From positions 496,001 to 560,000 of the forward strand of contig MBPM02000038.1 in NCBI GenBank assembly GCA_001695595.3: a stretch of 64,000 nucleotides of DNA, written 5' to 3'. The position numbers were made by a program, and so were the translations under genes. This document shows positions 10,164 to 20,269 of this stretch, in pieces; the first letter of the stretch is position 1; every line of letters starts with the position of its first letter. A model generated the notes under the pieces. The model worked only from the letters and a program-made list of their open reading frames with translations, did no database searches and was not told where the DNA came from. Source of the DNA: Plasmopara viticola. Taxonomy: Eukaryota; Oomycota; Peronosporomycetes; Peronosporales; Peronosporaceae.

Positions 10164-11809
10164 ATGTCCACCGCAAGCGATATTTTTGCTTTTGAGCACT
10201 CCGTCGAACCAGTGCCAGCAGAATCACTCTTCCGCGACACGGAATGGACCTATATTCAAGATTCGAACTTGAACACGGGTCAATATTCCGGTCAAATTCA
10301 ATTCAATTTCTTGACCATCTCTTCGCAAGCTGCTTTTCTACACTGGGAAAAAGCTGTCATTGAACTTCCCATCAAGCTTCAAATCACAAACAGAACGGGA
10401 TTCTCGGTGACTTCGAGTGGTGCTTGTTCAATTGATCAACTGCAGGTCCCTGGCAAATCATTGACTATGTTCAGCTTGTCATTGATGATACGACGGTTCA
10501 AACAGATCAAGATCATGAGAATGTCAATGCTACATTCAAGGCCTCAACTGAATGGGATTATAACACCTATCTAAAGCATGGTCAAACCAGCAACTTCGTA
10601 ATTGACGAATACGCTTCTCCGGCTGGTGGAAGTCGCTTAAATCAGAATCTTGGACGTTACGTTTATGAATTCCACAGTTGGAGAGTTTGGTCTGTCAAAT
10701 ACGCTGCTCAATAAGGGTGCTTACGATCGGTCACTCATTTCTGCCCTTGATCAGCAACAGACAGGCGTTCGATGTCATATGTTCAACTGCTAACTTTCAA
10801 GTTGTGTTGAAGCCGCAAGTATATGAGGCAACAGCTGGATCGGGTGCAATTGGTGCCCATTTTATGTAGCTCATTATTAAGCATACATCAAATTCAAGGA
10901 TATCTGTGATTACTCCAAAATGCAGAAGAACACCCGTGGTTTTATTGACATTTACTACAACAGTTCGAGCTCCACGATCACGACTATATTCATTGGTGTC
11001 GTTGCTTCAGGAACCACCGCAGTCGGCAATAACTTCTACTCCGCTATTTTAGTCGCCACGCTATCTTCAACAGGTCCCAACGTTCCGGCTAGCACAATCT
11101 TGACAGTTCCTGCCGAAGTTAACGGTACAACGACTTCGGGAAGTGGTATTACTCCATCCCAAGCATTCTCTCGTGTGTCAGTTCCAACTTACAGTTCAAT
11201 TTATCAGCTGACAATGCCCTTACACAAAAGAAAACATACCGTTATTTCGAACGTGTTACCAACAAGTTTACCATTCAAGCTGGTCAATCCTTCACGTGGA
11301 CGATTACGAACGGTATTGCTAATCCAAAGAAATTGATCATGCAACCTGTTATCACGAATATGACTGCAAGATCTATTTCTCTTCTAGATGTGATTAATCT
11401 ATTCCGTAGTCCTTTCAGCACCGTACCTGCAACCACTTCACCGTTTGCTGCGTTTCGTAACTTACAGGTGACGGTAGGAAACGTCCCAACCTGGAACAAC
11501 CCTGTTTACTTCGGCTATAACCTCTACGCTTAAGAAGCGTCGAAGTCAGGTGTTGATGGTGGTCTAGATAATGTAACAAACGCTGGTTTACTTTCTCAAC
11601 GTCAATGGGAATCGCTTTACCGAATTGTTGCTGCTGATATTGGCCGTCGTCTACCTAGTGAAGATGGTGCGAGCAAGTCTATCATTGTTTCAGGCACAAA
11701 CAACACGAGTTACGCGCTCACAATCTATTACTATATATATTCTGTGAAGTCGTTGCTAGCCTTGTACACAGCTATGGGTACTGTGTCGCAAGGTCCACTG
11801 CGAAACTAA
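10164..11809 (+). pseudogene. PLV A major capsid protein (double jelly-roll type)
   Basis: The chain can be followed through several frames from ATG 10,164 to TAA 11,807-11,809, about 540 residues as expected for polinton-like MCPs. It starts FAFEHSVEPVPAESLFRDTE and continues FLTISSQAAFLHWEKAVIEL and QKNTRGFIDIYYNS. The signature TITNGIANPKKLIMQPV, shared by polinton/PLV capsid proteins, follows near 11,305-11,350. The C-terminal part has GLDNVTNAGLLSQRQWESLY and GRRLPSEDGASKS. There are at least four frameshifts and a stop at 11,531-11,533. Homologous relics occur at 46.9-48.5 kb and 59.3-61.6 kb. The assignment rests on these motifs and the adjacent protease. Confidence 0.8.
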
Positions 11810-11866
11810 GCATCGTTGTCTTCTCAATATATTTGTTTGATCTGCCAAATATAGCATCCAGAAACA

Positions 11867-12410
11867 ATGAACGGGTTCCTCACTGATAATCAAACTCAGC
11901 AAAAAGCTTACGACCGCTACTACAATGCAATGGCCGTGAGGGATTTTGTTCAAGGCGGGAAGTTAAAAGCTATAATTCAGCGGCAAGCACTAGATGACGC
12001 TAGCAGCGATTCGTTGGCAAATCTGTTTTAACAGGTCATGCGCAAATCGCGTGATTATGACTATGATCAGATCATTAGTATACTCATGAAGAAGGCTTCT
12101 AGGTAAACAACAACCATCTATTGGAAATATCTACGACATGATGGGTTCAGACGCACCAAAAGAGACCAAATTCAAATCCCCATCGGCAAAGAAATATACG
12201 TATGTTGCGCATCAAACTGATACGGACGCGAATTTGAAAATCCACTCAACTTCTCGAACGAGGAAATGTCCCACGATGAAAATTTCATGAAATGTATAAA
12301 TAACTTTAATAACACTAAAACGATTAAGGAGTGGATGTGGAGCAAGCCTTTCAAGATCGTATACGAAAATAGTTACGGAAAAAGAAAGAGTTTCGAAGCA
12401 AAGTATTAAT
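11867..12410 (+). pseudogene. gene X: conserved unknown gene after the PLV capsid gene
   Basis: ATG 11,867; MNGFLTDNQTQQKAYDRYYN, then ALDDASSDSLANLF. The same words appear in the PLV B relic at about 46.70-46.80 kb (QTKHNTYDRYYK, SLDDASADSLANLF), also just behind the capsid gene. Conservation between two separately decayed copies shows this is a real viral gene. After two frameshifts the tail reads KCINNFNNTKTIKEWMWSKP and stops at 12,407-12,409, overlapping the next ATG (TAATG). No known family; a capsid-assembly or scaffold role is only a guess from position. Confidence 0.55.
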
Positions 12411-12841
12411 GGATAACTGGAAAACTACTAAAGAAGAATTTGATGGTGAGACCAATGAAATCGCGAAAGCGTCGTAAAACGTAAACGCGATGCACCTGCT
12501 CCAGATGAGACGTCTCCTAATCTCCGACCAAAAATACATATCAAAGAGGAAGAAATGAAGCGCAAATTGAGCTCTGCTGATCTTGGCACCGATAAAAAGA
12601 ATGATTCCATAAACGCATCCAGAATTACTTTGATGAAGTGGTTGATGATAGCACAACTGCGAATCGAAACGTTCTTCTCAAAACTATCAGATCGCAATTT
12701 AGATCGGTTGTAGATGAGCGACATGGACATAATTTTTTTGATACGCATGCCCCGAATTTGAAAGGAAAACAAAATAAAGTCAACATGAGCGAATTCAAGA
12801 AACAAATGAAAGAGTGGATGAAGGTTGAACTAGGAACTTGA
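12409..12841 (+). pseudogene. gene Y: conserved unknown charged protein of PLVs
   Basis: ATG 12,409 overlaps the stop of gene X. About 145 residues can be followed through two frameshifts: a basic/proline stretch (VKRKRDAPAPDETS), a lysine-rich middle, then FRSVVDERHGHNFFDTHAP and a basic helical end (FKKQMKEWMKVELGT) to TGA at about 12,841. PLV B (45.83-46.30 kb) and PLV C (58.99-59.33 kb) carry diverged equivalents in the same position (for example EYFEDNASN, then MNQYKADL and GWLDK). Function is unknown; size and charge would fit a small DNA- or capsid-binding protein, but that is speculation. Confidence 0.5.
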
Positions 12842-13084
12842 ATTTTGGCAAAGGGACTAAAAATAGCACTCGCTCGGTGTCTTTCTTTTTGCTTAAGATA
12901 AGAATTAATTTGTTACGTAGTACTCCTATCTTTTTATTTGAGATCAATCTCAATGAAGGATGGGTCCTTTCCATCGCTTACTGGAAGCAATGTTCTTCCG
13001 TCGGTGATAATCACAGTTTCTGACAATATTACCGTCGAGTTGGCGATGGTTGTTCCGGTTTAGACTTTTTGCTTCTCATGGTCT

Positions 13085-14140
13085 ACTATATTACTTGAGT
13101 CGAGAGCTTCAATACGTTTCATCAATTTTTTGATCATCATGAAGTTGATTGCAGTATTTATTGTTGTAGTCAACACTCATTTCGGCTCCTTCGACATCAT
13201 CGTCATCTATTTTCTTCTTTTCTCGTTTGGCGTGAAAGTTCAGAGGTTTAAGTATCCGAGCTTGCTTATGTCCTGCGCAATAAATCCAATCTTTGGAATT
13301 GTTTCTTCAGACCCGATGTAATTGTAGCAATACGCAACCGCTTTGAAAAAGTTATCCTCATGCAGCTCGATATTTTCTTTGACTCGTCGATCAGATGTGC
13401 AATAGAAATTAGAGCATTGAATTGGCCCCGAGGACATTGCACTTATAGATACGGTGACTGAGCTTGACTGGAAGTAGTGTATGCAGTTGATCCCCGAAGA
13501 GCATACAGAGACCCACCAACATTAAATATTTTTGAGACTGTTCCCGAGACATGCAAAATTGTACTTACCCGCGGATCTGAAAGTCATCTTGCGCGAGTTA
13601 TTTGTCATAATTACAAAATCATTGCAGGAGACAGTGCCCATGTATGCACTATTTGTTAGAGTAGTGCTCACACCATTGAATAACTGAAAAGCAAATGATA
13701 CAGGCATTGGACTGCTCGATTCGACGTAGAGCGGCATGTCGAAACTCGTTGTTCCATCATTTAAGGCATTGCTACACTTGACATACACATTTTTTTGATT
13801 AAGTGTGATTGAAGCCGTGCCATAACTACTGCTATATCGAGTGGTGGTGTTATACATCATCTTGTTGCTGGTATCAGAAACAAGATACAAACATGCTTCT
13901 GGCGGTTTTGGAGAAGAACCCGCAACATTGATTGCAAAAGTATGTAGCTAAATGTGCTAGCGTACATGTGTGCGAATACCCAGACTTGTATGGCTAAGTG
14001 TTGCTGAAAATGAAGCAAAATCTGTAAGTCTGTGACGTGGAACCAAGTGAGGGTTTGCCATCTCAGCTGATATTGAATAGATCCGCGGATGTTGCTGAAA
14101 CTCTACCGACTTGAGCAGATGGATCGATAGTAAAAACAAG
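13085..14140 (-). pseudogene. fibre-like protein with S74 intramolecular-chaperone domain
   Basis: The minus-strand frame 13,437-13,240 contains SDRRVKENIELHEDNFFKAV, YNYIGSEE and IGFIAQDI, the hallmark of the Peptidase_S74 self-cleaving chaperone domain found at the C-terminus of phage and algal-virus tail fibres. After a shift it ends with SVDYNN and KRIEALDS (about 13,090-13,180), the family's usual terminal helix. Upstream pieces (13,522-13,890; 13,957-14,140) are serine/threonine-rich beta-type sequence (TTTRYSSSYGTASITLNQK), typical of fibre shafts or heads. The domain normally trimerises the fibre and then cleaves itself off. Stops and frameshifts separate the parts. It converges on gene Y. 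Confidence 0.65.
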
Positions 14141-14266
14141 ATTCAAAATCGGATAGTTATGTTGGTATTGGAGGATCTATCAATTTGGGTACCGATAGAA
14201 AGCGGATTGAATCATCAACTCTGTAAATTCGAATGCTATCTCTCAAACTCGTGTTGGCGAAATATT

Positions 14267-15661
14267 TTATATGATTCGTAGTGCTCGTACCAGATTTGAT
14301 AAGCTAAATGTGTCCATATCTCCCGAATCATGTTCCCAATTGCATACAGTATTTGCAACCTTGTGGAATGTGATCGTGATGAGAAGGTCAAACAGCTTGG
14401 TGGAACGTGGCTTTTTGTTTTCAATGCACCAAATTTGCACCTTGAAAAAGTTCTTTGAATCATATGCCTTGATCACAGAATTATCGTCCTCGGTTGGGTT
14501 TCGCTTGTAGTGGGTGATTTCGGATCCTTCAAAGACGAAATATTTATGGATGAAGTAGAGCACAAATCTTTTCAGCAAAGAAGAGACTCGAAGTTTGTAG
14601 TTTTCAACATCTTCTCGAAAGTACTGAAGTTTAAATTAAAGTCACGATTGGGTTTGTTCTCGATCACTAGATACTCTTCCGCCCAATATTCAAGCTCACC
14701 AATCTCAAATGATGTATTAACTATGGCTGAACGCATGTCATCAATTATTCGACCAATTACCCCACCAGTTGAGTCAGTGTTGCCAACTTATATTCGAAAT
14801 CTTGATCAAGTGTAGAAAGCTCAAATGTCTTCGAATTAGATGGTTTCCTTGGCTTCTTGACTTCAAATTTATCCTTCCATTGATTGTATGCAGCAGAATC
14901 ACAACCAGCCGCAATCCCTTTCAGTTTGCCTTCGTTCAGTGTTGGATGATACTTGAAATCAGATCAACCATCGAATTATTTGGTAGCAAACTTTTTGTTG
15001 AAACGCTCTACGTTTTGTTTGCGCACACAGAGAAAAGCCTTGCGCATCAAATACCAATCAGAATGAGGATGACGAGCAAAGAATCCAGCGAGGGTCCACA
15101 CGTTTTGGTTGTTGCAGAACCAATCGCCTCGACTCATCATGCACAATTGATACAATTGCTCATCGTAGGATGTAAGCTGTCAAGGAGGTCTTCCACACCG
15201 CAACAAAGGTTTGCTTGTTCAGATGATTTACGGTCTCTACTGGACATTAAGAAGAAGTTGTCAAGCATCTCCGATTCATCCCATTCTTTGAATTGATATT
15301 GCAAAAGGTATGTGTATCCGTCGTTGCCAAAGCCAGGTGTGACATCATCACTATGCTTGTAGTCGATGGAAGTACCAACTGCGTGCGTCTCCGACTTGAC
15401 CCAATCACTCGGTGACAATACGCGCGAATCACCCAACTTGGGTTGACCATATATATCAACAGATTTAATGTGCTAAATGCAATGCTCACCACAAATTTCT
15501 TCAGTAGACTTGGCCATCGTTTGTTCAGCAACTGCAGGCTCAGCAACTACAGGTTTAGCAACTGCTGGTTGATACTTCGCTTGGAGGCGGCACCCATCGC
15601 CTTTTGAGCCGCACTGTTGGCTCGCGTTTGGGTGGGTTTCTGAAAAGATGTACTTACACAA
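14267..15661 (-). pseudogene. zinc-finger/primase-like replication protein, N-terminal part
   Basis: On the minus strand, ATG at about 15,661 starts MCKYIFSETHPNASQQCGSK, a short Cys cluster of the kind found in viral proteins. An alanine/valine/proline linker follows. Later pieces read VWTLAGFFARHPHSDWYLMR, CDSAAYNQWKDKFEVKKPRK, RFVLYFIHKYFVFEGSEITH and KKPRSTKLFDL. This order resembles the stretch between primase and helicase in D5-like viral replication proteins, but I see no Walker A or B motif, so the helicase half is missing or the match is wrong. At least four breaks. Treat as a probable viral replication gene, not a proven one. Confidence 0.4.
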
Positions 15662-15807
15662 TTGTTATTTCTACATATTTGAACTCACTATTATTTAGTT
15701 TCTATATATTGAGGAATGTATTGGTCAGAAATAAAAAGGATGATTTTGGAGTGATCTGATTAGTTAAAAATGGTTGGTGTGTTGCTGCTCAGTCGTGAAG
15801 TTTCCGA

Positions 15808-17606
15808 GTGAGGAACAGGGCGGAGGGAACGAGTGGGGCAGAGGAGACGGAAGTGAAGCTGCGCTGCGGTGTGTACGGCGAAGGGATCGTCTTCTCCGTC
15901 GATATTAAGCGCAATGCAGATGTAGAGGCGCTGCAGAAGGCCATTGTGAACGAGAAGAAAGACGTCAACGATCGCTTCAAAGTTGATCCAGCCAGGTTGA
16001 CGCTCTACGTGGCGCGAAAGAAAGGGGAAACCAAGTGGCTGGCGGACGACAACAAGTTGGATGCTCTCTTGGAAGGAGATGTGGATAAGAAGTTTATGAA
16101 GATGCGTTTGTCGTGGATTTTCGACGAAGGTTGGTTTAGGAAGAACTTTCAGCCTGGTCGCAAGGAGAGTCACGCGCTCGTGGCACTCCCAGAAGCGCAG
16201 CAAAGTGCGGCGACACTGACACTGTTGATGCCGCCAGTTGACCAAGGTTGGACGGCCAGATGGTTGAGCGACTGTCGCATGAGCCAGGTAGCACCGCATA
16301 ATTTACCACTTTTGGGAGAGCTGGCAGACTTCGTCGAACATGAGCTATCAGTGAAGATCACTCTTCACGAGCAGATTCGAACGAACTGGCTGGCGAAAAT
16401 GAAGATTGCGATTCCGGAGCTAATGGACAGGCGGAGCCTTGTGTGGATTTTTTGTATCAGGTCCGCAGTCGTGCCGTGGATCCTGGTGACACACAGTATT
16501 CGTTCGTCTCGTTTTGGAACGACTTGATCTGCCACGTATTAAACTTCGTTGGCATCGGCAAGAGCGATCGAAATTTAAGACGATCGGCATCGACAGGACT
16601 AAATGGCCCCGACTACCTTTTCATTGTGGATTCCGTGTGCGTGTTTCGCGGTGAAGAGAAAGCCCCTGGAGAGCAGATGGAGACACCACGGCGCAAGTTA
16701 TTTGAGAAGCTTGTTTGGAGCTACGGTGACGTTCCATATTTGATCGAATACGCAGCCGTTGGCTATGAAGCCAGGTCGTATGCTATCACTCGTGTGCACA
16801 TTGACGTGGATGCAATTGAGTTGGGAGTATATGATCTTAAACAATTGGAAGGACGGTTTTGTTTGCTGCTGGCAATTTTGAAGGTCGCACGATTATTACG
16901 GAGCCTTGCAAGTGCGTGTCCAGAAAGCGCTCGAGATGAGTACAAGAACATATCTCGAGATCAAGGGATCAAGATACTTCTCGGGCCATCCCGCGTTGTC
17001 AAGTGTTTCCCGATAGCGCTGTTTCAACGAGCAAAGGACCATGTTGAAGCGGTGAACAAGGAGTTGGAAGAGCACGCCATCCCGAACGTTAATCGTCTGG
17101 ATCATGCAGACCAGAATGCAATGCGATTGATATTCAAGCCACGTGGTCAAGAAAGAAGACCAGCAAATCTTGTGGAGTTATTTCGCGCGCTCGCAGATAT
17201 GTTGCAAGCATTGGTGAAGCTGCATGCTGCTTTGTGGATGCATCGAAATATTCGATGGCCGAATGTTATCAAGAGTCGCGATGGCGACAATTTGTGGTTC
17301 CTGATAGATTTCATGGACGCCGCGCAAAGTCCACAGGTTTCACCAAGCGGCAACCACCTGAGTTAAGCCGAACACGCCCCCGAGATCTAAAGCGATGGTA
17401 TTTACACAACTGCGATGGACGTATGGTCTGTTGGGCGGTTGATCCAAACGTGTGGAGGTGAAGTCTACGAAAGTTGGTATGACCCGGATAGAGATGGTGA
17501 TACGTCGAGAAGACTCATTGCAGTTGCAGCACTCGATCGACTCCGTCAGTTTGAGCAAGAACACTTGCCACGGCAAAAACGGAAGAAAAAGCAGAGGCGG
17601 AACTAA
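15808..17606 (+). pseudogene. Crinkler effector with kinase-like C-terminal domain
   Basis: The N-terminal domain has VKLRCGVYGEGIVFSVDI, LTLYVARKK (LFLAK-like), a DNKLDALLEGD segment and HALVALPE (HVLV-x-x-P-like), the standard CRN secretion/translocation module. After a frameshift near 16,450 the chain continues to a kinase-like domain: HRNIRWPNV at about 17,241, LIDFMDAA at 17,301, HAPEI at 17,355 and MDVWSVG at about 17,415. The usual catalytic HRD aspartate is asparagine, and the DFD/DFG position reads DFM. No in-frame ATG precedes the VKLRC start (the frame opens with GTG 13 bases after a stop), and two stops lie at 17,364 and 17,385. CRNs act in the plant nucleus. This copy is dead. 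It ends against the right inverted repeat. Confidence 0.8.
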
Positions 17607-17607
17607 A

Positions 17608-18412
17608 GTCAGGGTTTCGAGGTTCCAAAATTACGTTCCGAACCGGTTTTAATATGATGTCGTACTTACTAGAGCTGCTGTGGTGCTTCAATTCTATAGT
17701 GAATTGCAATTATTTGAGGAATTGTTGGCTCTCGGGTTCCAAAATTTTCGGAACTAAATTCTAAAAACTAGAAGGGCTGTGGTTACATTGACATCTTCCG
17801 TTGGTGTAAACGTGGGCTCTTACCAAGTCAGCGCTAAACAAAATAATGGAAGACCCTCACGACCTCGAAGCTGGCTGCACTGCCCGCCGAACGAGACCCG
17901 ACGTATGCGGACACCACTTTATGCCGTGGACTAGCCAGACTGAGCCTAGCACGTGCATAACTTGGCAACGCGATAACGTAATACAATACAAATACAATTG
18001 GGAACTTCTAAAATCTACCATGATCATAATAGTTGCTTTGCGTCGGTTCGGTGACATGGAACTGGCTCAGATCAGGTTTAGGAACTTTACGTACTGCTGA
18101 ATTTCAACAACTCCAATCACTCCGATGGTCCCTTGTTTAAAGTAACTTGATCATACAATGTATGGGATGGGATTTATGTTTCGGAACTCCCAGAGCTACT
18201 GTATTTAGATAACTACACCTGCTCTGGTGACGCATTTGTTAAAGTATCGATTGGAAACCATGTTGCGAATTTCACATTAGGATAACGTCTACTCGCGCGA
18301 TCTTTCTCTTGGCGTAGGGATGTGGACGGACTGCATTGCTCATGTTACTTCGTCCGCTCAATCTGTGCAGAAAATGGCATCTCGAGTACCTTTAGACCCC
18401 CTTAGAGACCTC
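17608..18412 (-). repeat. right inverted repeat of the PLV A/CRN block
   Basis: Reverse complement of 7,793-8,186, in two blocks (17,608-17,825 and 18,225-18,412) separated by about 400 bp found only here. The CRN frame stops two bases before it begins. Outer and inner limits are estimated by eye to within about 10 bp. Confidence 0.7.
17820..18000 (+). mobile_element. short dispersed element, copy 1 (SINE/MITE-like)
   Basis: Strongly similar to the reverse complement of 36,613-36,800; shared words include GACCCTCACG-CCTCG, GGCTGCACTGCCCGCCGAAC and GCATAACTTGGCAACGCGAT. Both copies are insertions relative to the partner arm of their inverted repeat. The end ACGTAATACAATACAAATACAA resembles the simple A-rich tail of a SINE. 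I see no convincing pol III boxes, so the class is open. Confidence 0.55.
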
Positions 18413-18419
18413 GTTAATG

Positions 18420-18760
18420 CACCATGTAGTCCGCGCACGATTGATGTATTTGTGCTATGCGTGGTGGCGAAATCTCTACAGATAGGGCAGGTAGGCATAA
18501 AAACCCGTTACAATCATCGATAAGCCCTTTGGTTTGCTCATGACTTAATTTATATATGCTGAAGTCAAAGAGGTCAGTCAGCGACTTCGCCAGGTCTGAG
18601 CAACTTGAATCGCGTGATTGGTCAGGACAAGCTAGTAGTTCTGGCTCATTCGAGCTGCGCCTTCCACAACAACCGTCACGTTAGCGCACTGGCCAATAAA
18701 CCAAATTGCAGTAATGCGCCCATCAATATTTCGGGTGCCCGACCTATGAAAAGTCTATGC
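18420..18760 (-). mobile_element. gypsy pol fragment upstream of effector 1
   Basis: Similar to 21,020-21,300, 23,525-23,805 and 25,980-26,240. These are pieces of a Ty3/gypsy polyprotein lying before each effector gene on the opposite strand. Only the 5'-proximal part is present here; the integrase core is missing. Confidence 0.55.
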
Positions 18761-18810
18761 CCTTGTTGCATAATATAACTGTAATTAACATACGACGCAT
18801 TACTATCCCT

Positions 18811-18817
18811 TATAAAA
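18811..18817 (+). promoter_or_regulatory. TATA box, effector 1
   Basis: TATAAAA followed by CCGGTACAGCGAAAGTA. The same block stands at 21,326 and 23,831 in front of effectors 2 and 3. It lies 44 bp before the upstream ATG at 18,855. At the dead copy (about 26,360) the TATA is lost while GCGAAAGTA remains. Confidence 0.5.
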
Positions 18818-18854
18818 CCGGTACAGCGAAAGTAGCTCTTATACATACACTAAG

Positions 18855-18890
18855 ATGAGCCCTGCAAAAAGGTGTAGACTTGTTCATTGA
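18855..18890 (+). CDS. upstream ORF in effector 1 leader
   Basis: MSPAKRCRLVH, 11 codons, stop TGA. It matches the start of the 23-codon leader ORF of effectors 2 and 3 (MSTAKNCRLVNN) but is shortened. It may damp translation of the downstream effector, or be a remnant of an older N-terminus. Confidence 0.35.
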   Translation: MSPAKRCRLVH

Positions 18891-18976
18891 TTCCACCAAT
18901 GTATACTGGCATGACAATTTCTCGCCTCGATTGTCATTCTTGATAATTCGTCGAGCAGGGCAGTACACCGTTTCCC

Positions 18977-19777
18977 ATGCGCCACTGTGCATTTCTGTTT
19001 CGTCTATTCTTGATCGGCTATTCGTGCAGTGTCTACTTCTCGGCCTGTACGCAAGCATCCTCGCTGAAGGAACCCGCCGACGAGTTGCCTCGTGCCGAAC
19101 AGTGGGATAGCGATGGCAAGCGTATACTTCAGGCGGATGACCCTGAGCACATTCCAACCGAAGAGCGAGGTATAACACAGAATCTTAGTCCTGCTGTGGA
19201 GTCCGTTGGGAAGGTAAAGGCCTCGAAGATGGCGGTACCGAAATCGGTGATATCGAAGCTGAATCCGGTGAACTGGGTCAAGGGCACCTGGGCGGCACTC
19301 AAGAAGGGATTCAAAGCCTTGCAGTTGGTGAAAATGTACTTCATTTCAGAAAAAGGCGGTGTCTCTGCGGCGATGAATGGAATGACTCCGATAACCATGA
19401 AAAAGGTATATCGTACCTCCGGTACGGCAATTGAGGGAGATACCAAACTCAAATACGACAATTACGTTGACGAGTACTTTAGTTATTTTAAGACCCTTGA
19501 CGATGAAGTACCGACCTCTGGAATGAAGTACTGGGACGATGAGTTAAAAAAACTGCCATATACGTATCAGCTCTCGGCGCATTTCGCCTTGAATAATGTG
19601 CGCAAGATTCTTAAATCGAAGCCCTCTGTCGATAAAATGCTCGATCTCAACGTCTCTCCCCTCTTGTACATGCGAGCATTGGAGAAACAGGGTGCATTTA
19701 CCAGAAATGATGTGGCCGCAATCAATAAATTGAAAGATTACGTCAAGGCCTACAAAAATCACGTGAACCTGTTTTAA
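18977..19777 (+). CDS. secreted RxLR-like effector 1 (RILQ/EER type)
   Basis: 266 residues, intact. Residues 1-26 or so form a signal peptide (MRHCAFLFRLFLIG, cleavage probably near ACTQA/SS). An oomycete leader follows: RILQ at residues 49-52, in the place of RxLR, and EER at 62-64, twelve residues apart as is usual. The C-terminal part (70-266) is helical and tryptophan/tyrosine-containing with NPVNWVKGTWAALKKG and YWDDELKKLP, but I cannot assign WY repeats with certainty. Such proteins enter plant cells and alter immunity; the host target is unknown. ATG 18,977 was chosen because it starts the signal peptide. TATA lies upstream and polyadenylation signals follow. It is about 80 percent identical by eye to effectors 2 and 3. 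Confidence 0.8.
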   Translation: MRHCAFLFRLFLIGYSCSVYFSACTQASSLKEPADELPRAEQWDSDGKRILQADDPEHIPTEERGITQNLSPAVESVGKVKASKMAVPKSVISKLNPVNWVKGTWAALKKGFKALQLVKMYFISEKGGVSAAMNGMTPITMKKVYRTSGTAIEGDTKLKYDNYVDEYFSYFKTLDDEVPTSGMKYWDDELKKLPYTYQLSAHFALNNVRKILKSKPSVDKMLDLNVSPLLYMRALEKQGAFTRNDVAAINKLKDYVKAYKNHVNLF

Positions 19778-19812
19778 AACCACAACGTCAGGTAAGCTGT
19801 TCAATATACGGC

Positions 19813-19834
19813 AATAAACTTTGTTTTGAATAAA
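19813..19834 (+). terminator. polyadenylation signals, effector 1
   Basis: Two overlapping-type signals, AATAAA at 19,813 and AATAAAA at 19,829, about 35-50 bp after the stop. Conserved behind all family members. Confidence 0.5.
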
Positions 19835-20269
19835 AGCCTTTTTGCTGCATGCTCTGTTCACTTTTTATGCATGTTCGTTAATCGGGCCATCTGAATGCCG
19901 TAAATAATAGACAATGCATTGAATGAATACACGGGAGGAACGGGAGGAAAGAACTGAAGATGAATGGAGAAAAAAGAATGGGAGGCTTGCACGATGAAAC
20001 GTCGGCGCTGCTTGTCAAGGTCATACGTTTATTATGACACACAATCCAATGCGAGCGATCTCTACATGACGTTGAGGAGAATTCGCCGTGGCTTTCTACC
20101 AGTAAAAATACTGATTCGTATACTGCTGTATTCGAATTCCAGCCTACAAAAAAATAAAAAGAAATATAGCGTGTTGACCTCTGTACAAACAAAACAAATT
20201 AGGATCTAAACGGCAATTTATAGGACACGTCCAGTCTTTAATGTGTCACTTGTATCTCCCAGCACGTCT

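Noticed and set aside
19878..20209. Opposed 104- and 81-codon frames repeated in each tandem unit
   Set aside because: They overlap each other on both strands in the effector 3' flank, carry no motif and degrade in unit 3. Repetition is due to the tandem duplication, not to selection.
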